Source: Tricholoma matsutake (Eukaryota > Basidiomycota > Agaricomycetes > Agaricales > Tricholomataceae). From it: a DNA stretch of 64,000 bases. Position numbers and translations under genes: made by a program. The stretch is taken from contig AP026543.1 of NCBI GenBank assembly GCA_026075535.2, positions 1,488,001 to 1,552,000 of the forward strand, written 5' to 3'. The notes beneath the pieces are model-generated. The model saw nothing but the letters and a program-made list of their open reading frames with translations. It had not been told where the DNA came from and ran no database searches. This document shows, piece by piece, positions 21,125-30,920 of this stretch. The first letter of the stretch is position 1. The number at the start of each line of letters is the position of its first letter.

Positions 21125-24100
21125 AGCTTAGGAGGACATAGGCTCCAGAGTGAAAGATGATGAATCTGACTGACAGTGATCTATACCTTGTATAAGTGCT
21201 GGAGTGGCGACGATGATGTTGGACTTCCCCCTGAGCCAGAGGGAATGGTTATGAGCCTTGATGTCACCTCCATTTTTGTCTTCAGAAAGCACTGAATAAT
21301 ACTGGGGGCACCCGAGGGCTTTGCTGAGATTGTCCGCATCACTGACTTACATGACAAAGATGATCATGCCATCCTGAGGATTGAGGAGGGTTCGGAGCAT
21401 GCTAGCAAGTCTGGTGGTCATTTCCAAGGCTGATCTGCTACCTGGTAGGGAATAGGTGTTTTTGTGAATGAGGATATGGGTGGGTGGGGTGGTTGCCAAA
21501 TGTACCTTTTTCTCAAATAGGTTAACCATGCAGATGGGGATTGTGGCAGATTGGAATATCCATTGGACAGGGAACTTTGCTATGTGCTCCAGCATCCTCT
21601 GGTGCTGTGGATCTCTTGCTTCATGTGCCCTGAAGCACTCTTGGCATTCATTGAACACCAGGGTTTGGACCTTCTGCTCTACTTGACATCGCAGTAGCCT
21701 GTTAAAGACAGGTGAGCACACCCAGTTCTGCATTGCAATTTGGATTTCTTGCTTACTTCCAGAAGGACATGGAGTTCATGCTCTTGCAATCAGAGAACAA
21801 TAAATTGACCCCTTCAGTGATTTGTGTTCCACACTCTGCAGTCCATTTTGCAACCTTGATCCCCAGCTCCAGGGCCTTGTCCAGATGCTGTGTCAATAGC
21901 TCCTTGTACAGAACTACCACTACAGTAATGACATCCAACAACACCACCACAGGAACCAGCCAGGACACCAACTTTCCTGCCCTGGTCAGCAGGACCACAA
22001 TGACATTGGTTTCTTTGCTAATTGCCACTTCACATAGCTCCAGCTGGACTCGAGACTTTGGACCAGCGTCAGGACCATACAACCTGCGGAACACTGCCAA
22101 GACCTCTTCATGAACCTGTTCACTCTCATTTCTGATAGGAAATGAGGGAGTTGCAAGGGACAAAGTTTCTGCAGAGCATAACATCTCCCAGTCCTCTGCT
22201 GTGGTGCTTGTCTGAGATCCTCCCAATAGCTTGTTGTAGAAATGATTGACATGGGGGTTAGGTCCAATGTCTTTCATCATGTGAGAGAAAGAAGAGAACT
22301 GAGGGGAGGAGGATGTTCCTGGAGAGAAGGATGAAAGTATAGGGGAAGACAGTTCATGTAATGCGTTGTGGGGTCTGACCTTGAAGGGACTGTTCAGGGT
22401 GGTGCATCCACACCATCTCTGGCCTTCTAGCCTCTCTAATGTCTGCTAAGAGGGGTGGGGTTGAATCAGGGACCTGGGACACAGAGGAAGACTCTTGGGA
22501 AGGAGTGAAGGTGGTTGAAACAACAGGATGGCTGGGATGCTCCATGGCACCCATCAAAGTTGAAGCTTTGGCAGTGGCAGAGGGCGCACAAGCTCCCATT
22601 GTTGCCTGCACTATTGCTGGGACTGATGTTTGTAAAACCCCATGGATCTCTCCAACCAATGCCTGCATCAGTGACTGCTTCAGCTCAGCAGCCAGTCCAG
22701 CAGCCAGTCCTTGGAAGTTGTTTTGAATGGAGTTCATGACCATCATGGAGAGATGCTCCTCTGTCAGCATTCCATGTAGGCAAGGGTGGTCAGCGGGGGC
22801 TGGTTGCCAAAGCCTAGGACTGCCTGGTACTGAGTGTCAACCCAGCACTGCTCATACAGCTCGTCCAATGTGGTGAAGTTGAACATGTCTTGGTCCACAC
22901 TGTAGTGGTTTTTGTTGATGCCTGGAGAGTGGACCATGCTGATGTGCAAGCACCTGTGGGATATCAGAAAGTGTTTGTCTACAAACTCCCTGCCAACCAT
23001 GGCTGACAGTTGACAGCACCAATTGAGCTGGATGTCTGCATTGCAGGCCCACCTGAAAAAGCCACCCAGTAGCTCTGAGTTTTCCTTAGAGCCCAGGAGG
23101 CGGCCTCTGGAGGTATAGAGATATGACTCATAGAAGGCAGCAACATTGTCTCCCCATACCACATGACTGAGGATGACCTCCACTGGGCAGACAACAGCTA
23201 GATAGTGAAGGAGAGGCTGACTTATCTCCGTGGGAAGCTGAGTCAGAAGGTAGGAATCTTGGCCAGTGAGGTTGGATGTCTTGGTGTAGCAGCCTGTGAA
23301 GAGCATCCGGTTCAGGTGTATGTCCAAGTTCTGACATCGAGAGCGAATATTACAAATCTTGGTGCCCCCAAGTTCAGTGCCACATTTGGTGCATGATGGG
23401 CATCAAAATCTCCACCACCTTTCCTGAGCATGTGAGGAAATGAAGAGTGGCAGGCACATTCCATATCCATCTTTGGCTATTGTCCAACATTCCAATCCTC
23501 CAATTGGTGTCCTCTACTAGGCACTTCAGAAGTGGAAGATGGGCATCCAAGAAAAGTGGGTCATTGAGGAAGGAGTAGCCTGCTTATCTTCACGCAGTCT
23601 GTCAATGATGGGCTGTTCACCCAACATCCAATCTGGAACAGTGGTTTCACCTGTGATGTCGAGAACCATTCTGATGAGAGATGCTACCTGATCCTTAAGG
23701 CCCACTTTGAGGAGGGTGAGAGGCACTTGTTTCTCCATCTATCAATACTGTATCCATTGTTGGATTCCAGCCCACTCTAGGCTGTCTCAGCTGGGACATG
23801 ATTAGGCTGGCTGTGTAGGAGCTGAGGTTGCAGATCTGACTGAATGGCTTCAGACAGTCAGGCTTGAGAGCATCATCGATGGCTGTGGTCACTGCTCTAG
23901 AAGAAGAGCAAAACAAATTGGAGGTCAGGGAGTCAACAGTGGCCCCAGGATACCATAGTTATAGTATGATGCTTACTCCAGAATAGTGCAGTGATCCTTT
24001 TGAGTTTCCAGTGTCTTGATCATACAAAAACTATGGGCACCATATTTCAAGTGGCTAAGAAGAGGGGAGAGACCAGCGGGCTCCATGAGTGACCCATCTT

Positions 24101-24311
24101 CATGCAATGCTGCAGCTGCTAAGAACACGATGAGATAAGTGGAATGGCCAGTATCAGGCCCATCTAATGCAGGCTCTTCCCAAAGCCTCCTCATCAAACC
24201 ATGAACATCCTTCCATGTCACCTGACCCTGGTGCAAGAGAGCGTAGAGCACTTTGGCATCCGCCATGCTGTAGGTGGTGAGGGGAAGTATGTATGCTGGG
24301 TCTTGGGCCAC
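21125..24311 (-). pseudogene. RecQ-like helicase gene of the mobile fungal type
   Basis: Several minus-strand segments in changing frames line up with one protein. The N-terminal part (24311-22764) has LYALLHQGQVTW and LSHLKYGAHSF. It then has PTEISQPLLHYLAVVCPVEV, WGDNVAAFYESYL, and HSPGINKNHYSVDQD. This conserved region precedes the helicase in many RecQ-like ORFs of mushrooms. A Ser/Thr-rich linker follows (22770-22354). The helicase part (22280-21347) has FRRLYGPDAGPKS, NVIVVLLTRAGKLVSWLVP (motif I with the GGGKS loop lost), KVAKWTAE, LVFNECQECF in place of DEAH, and QSATIPICMV. IIFVM near 21350 may be motif IV. Both nucleotide-binding motifs are altered, so no activity is expected. Exon borders were not resolved. 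Confidence 0.6.
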
Positions 24312-24765
24312 CGCAGCTCATAGGTATGTTGCTATTGAGTGAGCTATATCCCTGAAATAGTTATCCAACAACCGATTGGTGATCAGGTCTTTCCAGTAGC
24401 TTCTACAGTTGTTCTCTCTGGGAACAGATAATGGTTTTTTAAAATAAAAAATAAAAAAAGATCAGACACAAGAAAAGGTGAGATCAGGATAAGAGAGCAA
24501 GAGGATGTACTCTTCTGTGTTAGGGATGAGCTTCTTCTGGACTATGTGTCCTGCTTTTTGAGAGGCTTGTTGTGCTTCGGTAAGGTATTGATGGCAGAGG
24601 GCTGGAAAAGTGCTTAGGCCTGGATCCGCATGCCCGAGAACTGCAGTGAATGAGGGAATTTCACCTCTAGACAGTGCTGCTGATAGGAGGTGGGCTGTGG
24701 TGCAAGGCAGCTCGGAAGGGAGCAGAAAGTGATTGGAAGTCCAGTTGGGAGAATTGGTCTTGACA
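24312..24765 (-). mobile_element. 3' LTR of a gypsy element, partial
   Basis: On the minus strand the LTR begins TGTCAAGACCAATTCTCC at 24765, directly after a purine tract (AAGGGGGAAATAC). The first 60-80 bases resemble the LTR that ends at 19921. Similarity fades further down, so the far border next to the RecQ-like gene is unknown. Confidence 0.55.
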
Positions 24766-24888
24766 GTATTTCCCCCTTAGGGCTGAGCCTACGAGGCATG
24801 TGAAGGTGTGATTCCAAATTGGATATGTTGATTTTGATGTTGATGGGTTCCCAGGTTTTTCTTCAACCACCACCACCACCATACTATC

Positions 24889-25716
24889 ATGTCCTCGCAT
24901 GCAGAGAAGATCATGGCCCTCAGGGCCCAGCAAGAAAAGCTGATGGAGAAGCTCTGGCTCGAGGAAGAAGCAAGGGAGGCTGAGGAGTGCAGAGTTGCCG
25001 AGGAGGCTGCAAGGGAGGCAGCCAGAGTAGAGGCAGAGAAGAAGGCCACAGAAGAGGAGCAGAGGTGGCTACTGCCAAAAGGGTGGAAAAGAAGTGGAAA
25101 GCTGCAGAAGTGGAGCCTGAAGAGACTAAAGGGAGCCCCCCCCCCCAAGAAGAAGGCGAAAGGAAAGGTGAGGGTGGAGGTGCCCAAGACTGAAGTCCCT
25201 GTGCAGCTACAAGCCACCATTTTGTGCAAAAGGTGAGTTGCTTTTTATTCTTCTTGCCCTTCCATGCTGACTCCTAGTAGATGTTCAAATCAAAAGTTGT
25301 TGTGTTTCTGGACGGGAACCTGGGGTTGGGCCTGCAAGCCCTGCACAAAGGTGAAGCACAAGTGCAAAGAGGTGGTGTGGGAGGGACAGGTGTTGCCAGT
25401 GGGACCCAGGCTAGGGGATAATGAGGGAGTAATGGAGTTGCTTAGGGAGTTGGTAGGGGCAGTAAAGGGAATGAAGAAAGAGTTGTGGGAGCTCCAGGAG
25501 CTCCAGGTTATAAGCAAGGGTGTGATCAGTATTCAAGATACAATGTCTGACATCCAAGGACCATTGGATTTGGAGTGGAGGCCAGAGTCCAAGGAGGAAG
25601 AGGGGAAAGAGGATGATGAAGAAGAGGACGAAGCAAATGAAGAGGATGGAGAGGTGCAGGGAGAACTGCCAGGTTTGGCAGAGGAAGCAGTGGGCAGAGA
25701 AGTGAGGGGGGATTAG
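24889..25716 (+). CDS. Zn2Cys6-type protein with coiled coil, antisense to gypsy pol
   Basis: Exon 1 (24889-25232) starts MSSHAEKIMALRAQQ and forms a long Ala/Glu-rich coiled coil, then a basic region (KKKAKGKVRVEV). An intron 25233-25280 has GTGAGT and CTAGTAG ends (48 bp). Exon 2 completes C-X2-C-X6-C-X9-C-X2-C-X6-C: CKRC, CFWTGT, CKPCTKVKHKC, the spacing of Zn(II)2Cys6 DNA-binding clusters. It continues with a leucine-rich helix (LLRELVGAVKGMKKELWELQ) and an acidic tail. The total is about 259 residues. Similarity between frames suggests two compensating shifts, the second at a C run near 25137-25148. The gene converges on the pol of 25779-26717 and ends 63 bases from it. Binding to DNA is inferred from the cluster only. 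Confidence 0.7.
25233..25280 (+). other. Spliceosomal intron in the Zn2Cys6 gene
   Basis: GTGAGT directly follows the AAAAG end of exon 1, and CTCCTAGTAG ends the intron. Using the second AG joins the two halves of the Cys6 motif in frame with spacing C-X2-C-X6-C; using the first AG (25277) would insert one residue. Its length of 48 bp is normal for basidiomycetes. Confidence 0.65.
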
Positions 25717-25778
25717 ATTTAATTTTTTTTTTGTTTGTTAAGTGAATGAATATTGTTCATTTGGAAATTGTATGATTG

Positions 25779-26717
25779 CTAGGTGGAGAGAGGACCAGGT
25801 TCCCCCGGGTAACAAGTGTGGTAGTCCGTAATGAGTTCCTGGGTGTGATCAAGTTCTGTAGTGGGAAGCCAGGAGGTTTCTTCATCAGTTCCTTGGTAAC
25901 CTTCCCACTGTATGAAATAGAGTAGCTTGCATCGATGATGATTGTTAATCTTAGAATCGAGGATTTCTGCAATCTTGTACTCCAGTTCATTGTCTATAAT
26001 GACCGGAGGAGGTGGAGGTTGAATTTGATTAGGAATCATGTTGGGAGTGTCTTCTTCTAGTTGGGAGAGATGGAATACTGGGTGGACACCCCAGAGGTGA
26101 TCCAGAAGTTGAAGGGTAACCAAGTGGGTACCCGGATGGGCAATGATCTCGAAAGGGCCATAGAATGTTTCTGAGAGTTTCTTGGAGGGTCGTGTAGTGT
26201 GTAAGTGCTCACCTTTGATGAAAGTGTAATCACTGATTTTGAAGTCAGGAGCAGGTGCCCAGCATTTGTCTGCAGGACCTTGATAGCACTTCTGTGCTTC
26301 TGTGAGTTGCTTCCAGAGTTCCTGGTGGAGATCATCAAGGTTGACCACAAAATGGTGTGCACATTGCGAGGCTAGTTCACGCTCCAGGAAAACTGTGATG
26401 TTTGGGTGGTAACCCTTGTTGGCAAAGAAGGGTGAAACTCTGGTGGAGGCTGAGGGAGCATTCTTGTATGCAAATTCCCCCAAGGGTAAAAGCTGGGTCC
26501 AGTTGTCCTGTTGGTAGTTGCAGAAGATCTGCAAGTACTGTTCAAGGGTCTGGTTAAGGTGTTCAGTTTGTCTGTTGCCTTCTGGATGGTAACCCGAAGT
26601 GAAGTGGATTTTTATGTCCAGGGCTTGCCCAAGAGAGCAGAAGAAATGAGAAATGAACTTGGAACCCCGGTCACAGGTGATGTGGGATGGAACACCATGT
26701 TTGGAGAAGACATGCAT
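25779..26717 (-). CDS. Gypsy integrase core and chromodomain, 5'-truncated
   Basis: An open frame of 312 codons begins at GVPSHITCDRGSKFISHFF, in the middle of the integrase core. The second catalytic Asp (CDRGSKF) and the Glu (GNRQTEHLNQTLEQYLQ) are visible; the first Asp and the zinc finger are missing. The GPY/F-like module (TFYGPFEIIAHPGTH, WGVHPVFHLSQLE) and a chromodomain (YKIAEILDSKIN, LLYFIQWEGYQG, TSWLPTTEL) follow. There are no internal stops, unlike G1. Sequence upstream is lost at the hAT-like end at 26724. With the LTR at 24765 and the gag at 18123-19005 it probably represents one family. A complete protein cannot be made from this piece. Confidence 0.8.
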   Translation of the reverse strand: MHVFSKHGVPSHITCDRGSKFISHFFCSLGQALDIKIHFTSGYHPEGNRQTEHLNQTLEQYLQIFCNYQQDNWTQLLPLGEFAYKNAPSASTRVSPFFANKGYHPNITVFLERELASQCAHHFVVNLDDLHQELWKQLTEAQKCYQGPADKCWAPAPDFKISDYTFIKGEHLHTTRPSKKLSETFYGPFEIIAHPGTHLVTLQLLDHLWGVHPVFHLSQLEEDTPNMIPNQIQPPPPPVIIDNELEYKIAEILDSKINNHHRCKLLYFIQWEGYQGTDEETSWLPTTELDHTQELITDYHTCYPGEPGPLST

Positions 26718-26908
26718 GATGAATAGTGTTTAAGGGTCCAGTTTGGTCCAGTTTTTTTGACCACAAGGGGGGTCAACCATGGAACAGAACTAGTCCAAAC
26801 TGACATCCAAAGTCACAAGACTGCAACCCCAAAAGACTGGTTTGAACCAGTCTTTGGGCTGTTTTTACAAGTCTAACTAAATTATAATATATCATAGATA
26901 AAACTAAT

Positions 26909-27119
26909 TATATTTACACCCTGTGAGCAGTTGCTCACAGCAGTGTTGCTAAAAGACTGAAAGAAAATGAAATAATAAAAAGATAGCCCCACCATCTCAC
27001 ATTTGTAGTGATGGTGGGGGGTCAAGAGTAGTTGTCATTTGTCGTCTCATCCCTATTACCCCCTATGAGCAGTGGCTTGTAGGTGGGTTGGTGGTGCTCT
27101 GATGTGGTGTTGGCCATCC
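26909..27119 (-). repeat. Composite repeat fragment
   Basis: Contains a perfect palindrome TGTGAGCAGTTGCTCACA (26922-26939), a hairpin CCCCACCATC...GATGGTGGGG (26985-27017) and a degenerate GAGCAGTGGCTTGT copy near 27067. It lies just beyond the 3' end of copy B in the same orientation. Confidence 0.55.
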
Positions 27120-27137
27120 AGTAATTTACCCTCCCCC

Positions 27138-27475
27138 ACCTATTCTGGTCGGAGTCCAGTTATTCCAGTTGGAGTCCAATTATTCTGGTCAGAGTCCAGT
27201 TATTCTGATTGGAGTCCAGTTATTCTGATTGGAGTCCAGTTATTCTGATTGGAGTCCAGTTATTCCAGTTATTCCGACCAGATTCTGGTTACTCCAGAGC
27301 CTCAACTTAGAGTATATACCCTAATGGATAGTCAAATTTCAAGTCTTAAGTTGTCAAAGTGCCTACAAAATGTACTTGTGCAGAGTAAGGATTGAACTCA
27401 AGACAATTTGATTAGAGTGATCACATGACAAACCAAATATGTGTGCTTAACCAGTTGAGCCACAGGAGAATTATT
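27138..27475 (-). repeat. tRNA-derived SINE, copy B, with minisatellite tail
   Basis: The A box lies at 27451-27462 and the B box-like GAGTTCAATCCT at 27388-27399 (minus strand). The body matches copy A (GTAGGCAC, CTTGAAATTTGAC against the A copy). The tail is about seven units of 20 bp based on CTGGACTCCAATCAGAATAA. The 3' end GGTGGGGGAGGGTAAAT is shared with 30228-30245. Confidence 0.65.
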
Positions 27476-28329
27476 AGATAGTAATATAATGTTTATTCAT
27501 GACACTCTAACTTTTTTCGAAGTAGTTAAGATCAAATTTTTCTAATTAACCACATCCCTCACATTGAATGCGAGGGAGTGGGGATAATTGTAATTATATA
27601 CATACACAAAAAATCCTCCCTCTCACCAGATGCGAGAGGGAGTTTTATTTATATACATAAAAAGCTAACCCCTCGCGCCGAATGCGAGGGGGGAGGTAAA
27701 AACATGAAGAAAAAAATCCCTCCCCCACGCAAAACGGGGGAGGGGGGGCACAATACTAATAAATAATTAAAAATACAAAAAAAATCCCTCCCCACACGAA
27801 GTGCGGGGGAGGGGGAGGGGATGCGACCCCGCTGTTGTCTGTCGTTCCACCCATGTTCCACCCCACGAGCAGTTGCTCGTGAGGCTGGGGGTGGGTGGCT
27901 TGTTGTCGTTGTCGTTCCACCCACGATCCACCCCACGAGCAGTTGCTCGTGAGGCTGGGGGCGGGTGGTGTGTCGTTGTCGTCTCCTGTCCCTGCACCTG
28001 GGCATCATTCCACCCATGATCCACCCCACGAGCAGTTGCTCGTGAGGCTGGGGGTGGGTGGCTTGTCGTCATTCGTCGCTGTCATCCCCTGTTTGGATTT
28101 CTGTTTTTTTCTTTTTTTTTGGGGGGGGGGGGTTTGGGCGCATCAGTGCAATGTGGCGCGAGTGCAGAGGTGGGTGGGTGCTTACTAGGCAGGTACCCCC
28201 CTTCTGAGGTCTCCTGGCATCCCTCTGCACCCTCCTAGCCTATGTCAACAGCCTCACATCCCATTTGAATGGGGAGGAGGGGATCGGGTGGGTGTGGGCG
28301 TGGGTTGTGTGTTTTTCGTCGTGGCAGGT

Positions 28330-28915
28330 CGTCCCCAGTAGTATAGAGCCTAAAAAGCAATGAATTACAATTAGTTGATTGATAAAAACAAAAAGAAAAA
28401 AGAAAAAAACTTATCTATGGCCCAAACGACGTTGCCGTCGTTTGGGCCCGCATTCCGTCCAGTCGGCTCGCGTTTTTCGTCGTGGCAGGTCATCCCCAGT
28501 AGTATACAACCTAAAAAGCAATAAATTACAATTAGTTAGTTTATAAAAACAAAAAGCAAATTAAAAAAACTCACATAGGGCCCAAATGACGTGATCTGCG
28601 TCGTTTGGGCCCGTGTTGGCTCGTTTGCGGGTGGTGGCGTCGTTACTAGTAGATTATAACCTAGAAAACTAAAAAAAATGAGTTAGTTAGTTTATTAAAA
28701 CAAAAACCAAATGAAAAAAACCCACATAGGGCCCAAATGACGCGATCTGCGTCGTTTGCACCTGTGTTGGCTCGTTTGCAGGTGGTGGCATTGTTACTAG
28801 TAGATTATAACCTAGAAAACTAACAAAAATGAGTTAGTTAGTTTATTAAAACAAAAACCAAACGAAAAAAACTTACGTAGGGCCCAAACGACGCGATCTG
28901 CGTCATTTGGGCCCG
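28330..28915 (-). repeat. Tandem array of four hairpin-plus-intron units
   Basis: The units share GGGCCCAAACGACG...CGTCGTTTGGGCCC stems. On the minus strand each is followed by a 5' splice-like site (GTAAGT, GTGGGT, GTGAGT, GATAAG), a T-rich stretch, ACTAACTAA and TTTTAG or TTCTAG, then GGTTATAATCTACTAG or a variant. The stem of one unit is damaged (28729-28763, TTTGCACC). Confidence 0.65.
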
Positions 28916-29180
28916 TGTTCCATCCAGTCGGCTCATTTGAAGGTGGTGGTGATGGTGGCATTGGGTGTGGGAATGGTGGTGGTGGGTGCGCATGCAGTGG
29001 TGGTGGTAGAGTGGAGAGGAGGAGGAGGCAGCGTTGGCGACAGTGGTGGTAGTGGTTGTGAGCTGGCAGTCATGTGTCACGTGTCATGTGTATGAGTACT
29101 TATCAATTATTCCATTAATGGCTGTGATTAACTACGCACCTTGGTTGGGTAATAAAAGTATTAAATGTATACCAAAGAAT

Positions 29181-29310
29181 AATTCCTTGGTAGCTCAGTG
29201 GTTAAGCGTGCTGTTATATATGCAGACCCAAGGTCGAGAGTTCAATTATTGATGTGTGTCGAACTTTTATTTGGGAAAGCACATGCATTCCGGTTATTCC
29301 AGTTAGTCCG
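29181..29310 (+). repeat. tRNA-derived SINE, copy C (different head)
   Basis: A tRNA-like head with TAGCTCAGTGGTTAAGC (A box 29191-29201) and GAGAGTTCAATTATT (B box 29238-29249), followed by ATTCCGGTTATTCCAG minisatellite units. The T stem does not pair, so it is not a working tRNA. The minisatellite resumes at 30048, as if 29315-30045 had been inserted. Confidence 0.55.
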
Positions 29311-29314
29311 GTTC

Positions 29315-30045
29315 GTCGTAAGGGCAGGTTCCAAGGGTAAGGAGCCTTTTCGTAGGCCTCTGTGCCTCACCAAGCTACCTCCTGTCTAGCTCTGCTACCT
29401 GTGCCGAGCTCTGCTCAGGCTCCTAATTCTGCTGTTTGTGGTCAGGTGCTAGGGGCTAGCAGATGTCTGGCTATAAAATGACTCCCTGTGTTGCTTCGTT
29501 TCGACCCCCATCTCGTCCACAAGCAACACAGGTAAGCGCTTCGTGCTCGTTGTTGGTTCAAGCTCTCACTCTTACAGTTAGTTGTTGAACAAGGCTTTGC
29601 ATCGAGGCTTCATCTTACAGTCTCAACAGCTACCTACATTGTGAGGGTTTTCACTAATCCTTATAAGTTGTATGCTCAGTTAGGGTCTCATTTACAGGAT
29701 TCAACTGGTATTATCTCTCAGCAGTCGCTTCCACTACCAGTTGGATCCTTGCAGTGAGTAGTAATGTCAGTGCCCCTCTCATCACTAACTCCTTATTTGG
29801 GTGGATCCAGGCATTATTGAACAGTTTTTGGAACACTTGAATTTCTTTGCAGCCCACCCACCACTTCCCTCTCTTTTTGTTTTGGAACTAAGTAGTATCA
29901 CGATTCTGGTAGTCAAATGGTCTTTGTGTAGATACTCGTATGTAGTTTAAGTCTTGTGTTAGCATGCTCGCATCATCGCCTATTCATTTTGGGGTCTGCT
30001 TTGGCGGACCTCTGTTCACGCTACACTTGTCTTGAGTCATGCAGC
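29315..30045 (+). mobile_element. Possible solo LTR with core promoter
   Basis: This 730-bp stretch interrupts the minisatellite of SINE copy C. It contains GGCTATAAAATGACTCCC (TATA box at about 29472) and, 55 bases on, CAACACAGGTAAGCG, a good 5' splice site. Size and position fit a solo LTR, but clear TG...CA borders and a target duplication were not found. Confidence 0.35.
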
Positions 30046-30047
30046 AG

Positions 30048-30920
30048 AGGTATTCCTGTTATTCCAGTTGTGATGAGTCTGGTCAGATTCCAGGGATTCC
30101 AGCTATAAATTGGATCCTTATTCCAACTGGAATTGTGCTGCATAGGGAAAACTACATACAAAAAAATTTCCACCGGATTCCAGAAATTCTGCAAATTCTG
30201 GCTGGACGAACTGGAATCCAACTGGAATAGGTGGGGGAGTGTAAAGTACTCTGGCCGTCGTCCCTGGCTGCTGTTGCTGTTGCTGTCTGGAAGTGGCAGT
30301 ACCTGTTGCCACCCTGCGATCAGAGGCTTGCAGCGGTGACATAGGGCATGGGTAGTGTATGGCGAGGGCCCAGGTGTGTTGCATGGTGGCTAGGCGACAT
30401 TGTTAGCAAAAGAAATAAGATTAAACAAAAAAAAACATACTCAACAGCCCAAACGATGACTAGTGTCATTTGGGCTGTCTGCAGCAGACCCCCCTGATTC
30501 ATCCTTGTTGTCCCCCCTGATTCGTTGTCCTTGTCATCCCCGCTATTTGTCGTTATCCAGGAAAGGGCCCATTGCCACCCTGTGAGCAGAGGCTTGCAGC
30601 GGCAGCACCGGGCTTGTGTGTGTCGTTTGGTGGGTGGGCAGCATTGTTATCAAGATGCAAAAACCTAATAATGAAGAAAAACAAGTAGTTAGTAAAAGAA
30701 AGAAGAAGTGAACTTTAAAAACATACCCTAGGGGGCCCAAATGATGCTAGTTCGTTGTTTGGGCCTCCTGCTTTGTGTTTGTTGGTTTGCGTGGTCGTGG
30801 TTGCAGACCAGGGTGGTGATGCAGCATTGTTGATGTTGTTGTTGTGGTCATTGTTTTTGTGAGCACAAACATGACCACATTGTCTGTGCACAGCCACAGG
30901 GTATATAAGTACCCACTCAA
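30048..30920 (-). repeat. Composite repeat, copy E (diverged)
   Basis: Contains minisatellite units (30048-30235), an end AATAGGTGGGGGAGTGTAAA, two GAGCAGAGGCTTGC-type motifs (30315, 30581) and two hairpins (30445-30477, 30733-30766). Each hairpin is followed on the minus strand by GTATGT, a T-rich stretch, CTAAC and an AG: CCTAGGGTATG with TTTACTAAC and TTATTAGG; GAGTATG with GCTAAC and GCCTAG. The intron signals are kept although the rest has diverged. Confidence 0.55.

Larger units (their letters stand above)
27120..29150 (-). repeat. Composite repeat, copy B (longest)
   Basis: Read on the minus strand from 29150: a lead starting at CACAGCCATTAATGG (shared with 55270); a CACCAC-rich stretch; four hairpin-plus-intron units (hairpins at 28880, 28729, 28578 and 28419, spaced 151, 151 and 159 bp); a segment with ACCTGCCACGACG and CATTCAAATGGGATGTGAGG (shared with 55560-55690); three tandem CACGAGCAGTTGCTCGTG palindromes (28027, 27934, 27864); five C/G-rich hairpins (27825-27555); a tRNA head (27475-27385); a body; a 20-bp minisatellite (27290-27138); and the end AATAGGTGGGGGAG. 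The order equals that of copy A. No protein is evident; the ORFs across it follow the repeat. Confidence 0.75.

Noticed and set aside
27138..27290. Regular 20-bp repeats resembling a CRISPR array
   Set aside because: There are no unique spacers between the units; they are contiguous tandem repeats and the context is a fungal SINE tail.
29181..29255. Functional tRNA gene
   Set aside because: The stretch after the B box does not form a T stem, and minisatellite DNA follows as in SINE copies.
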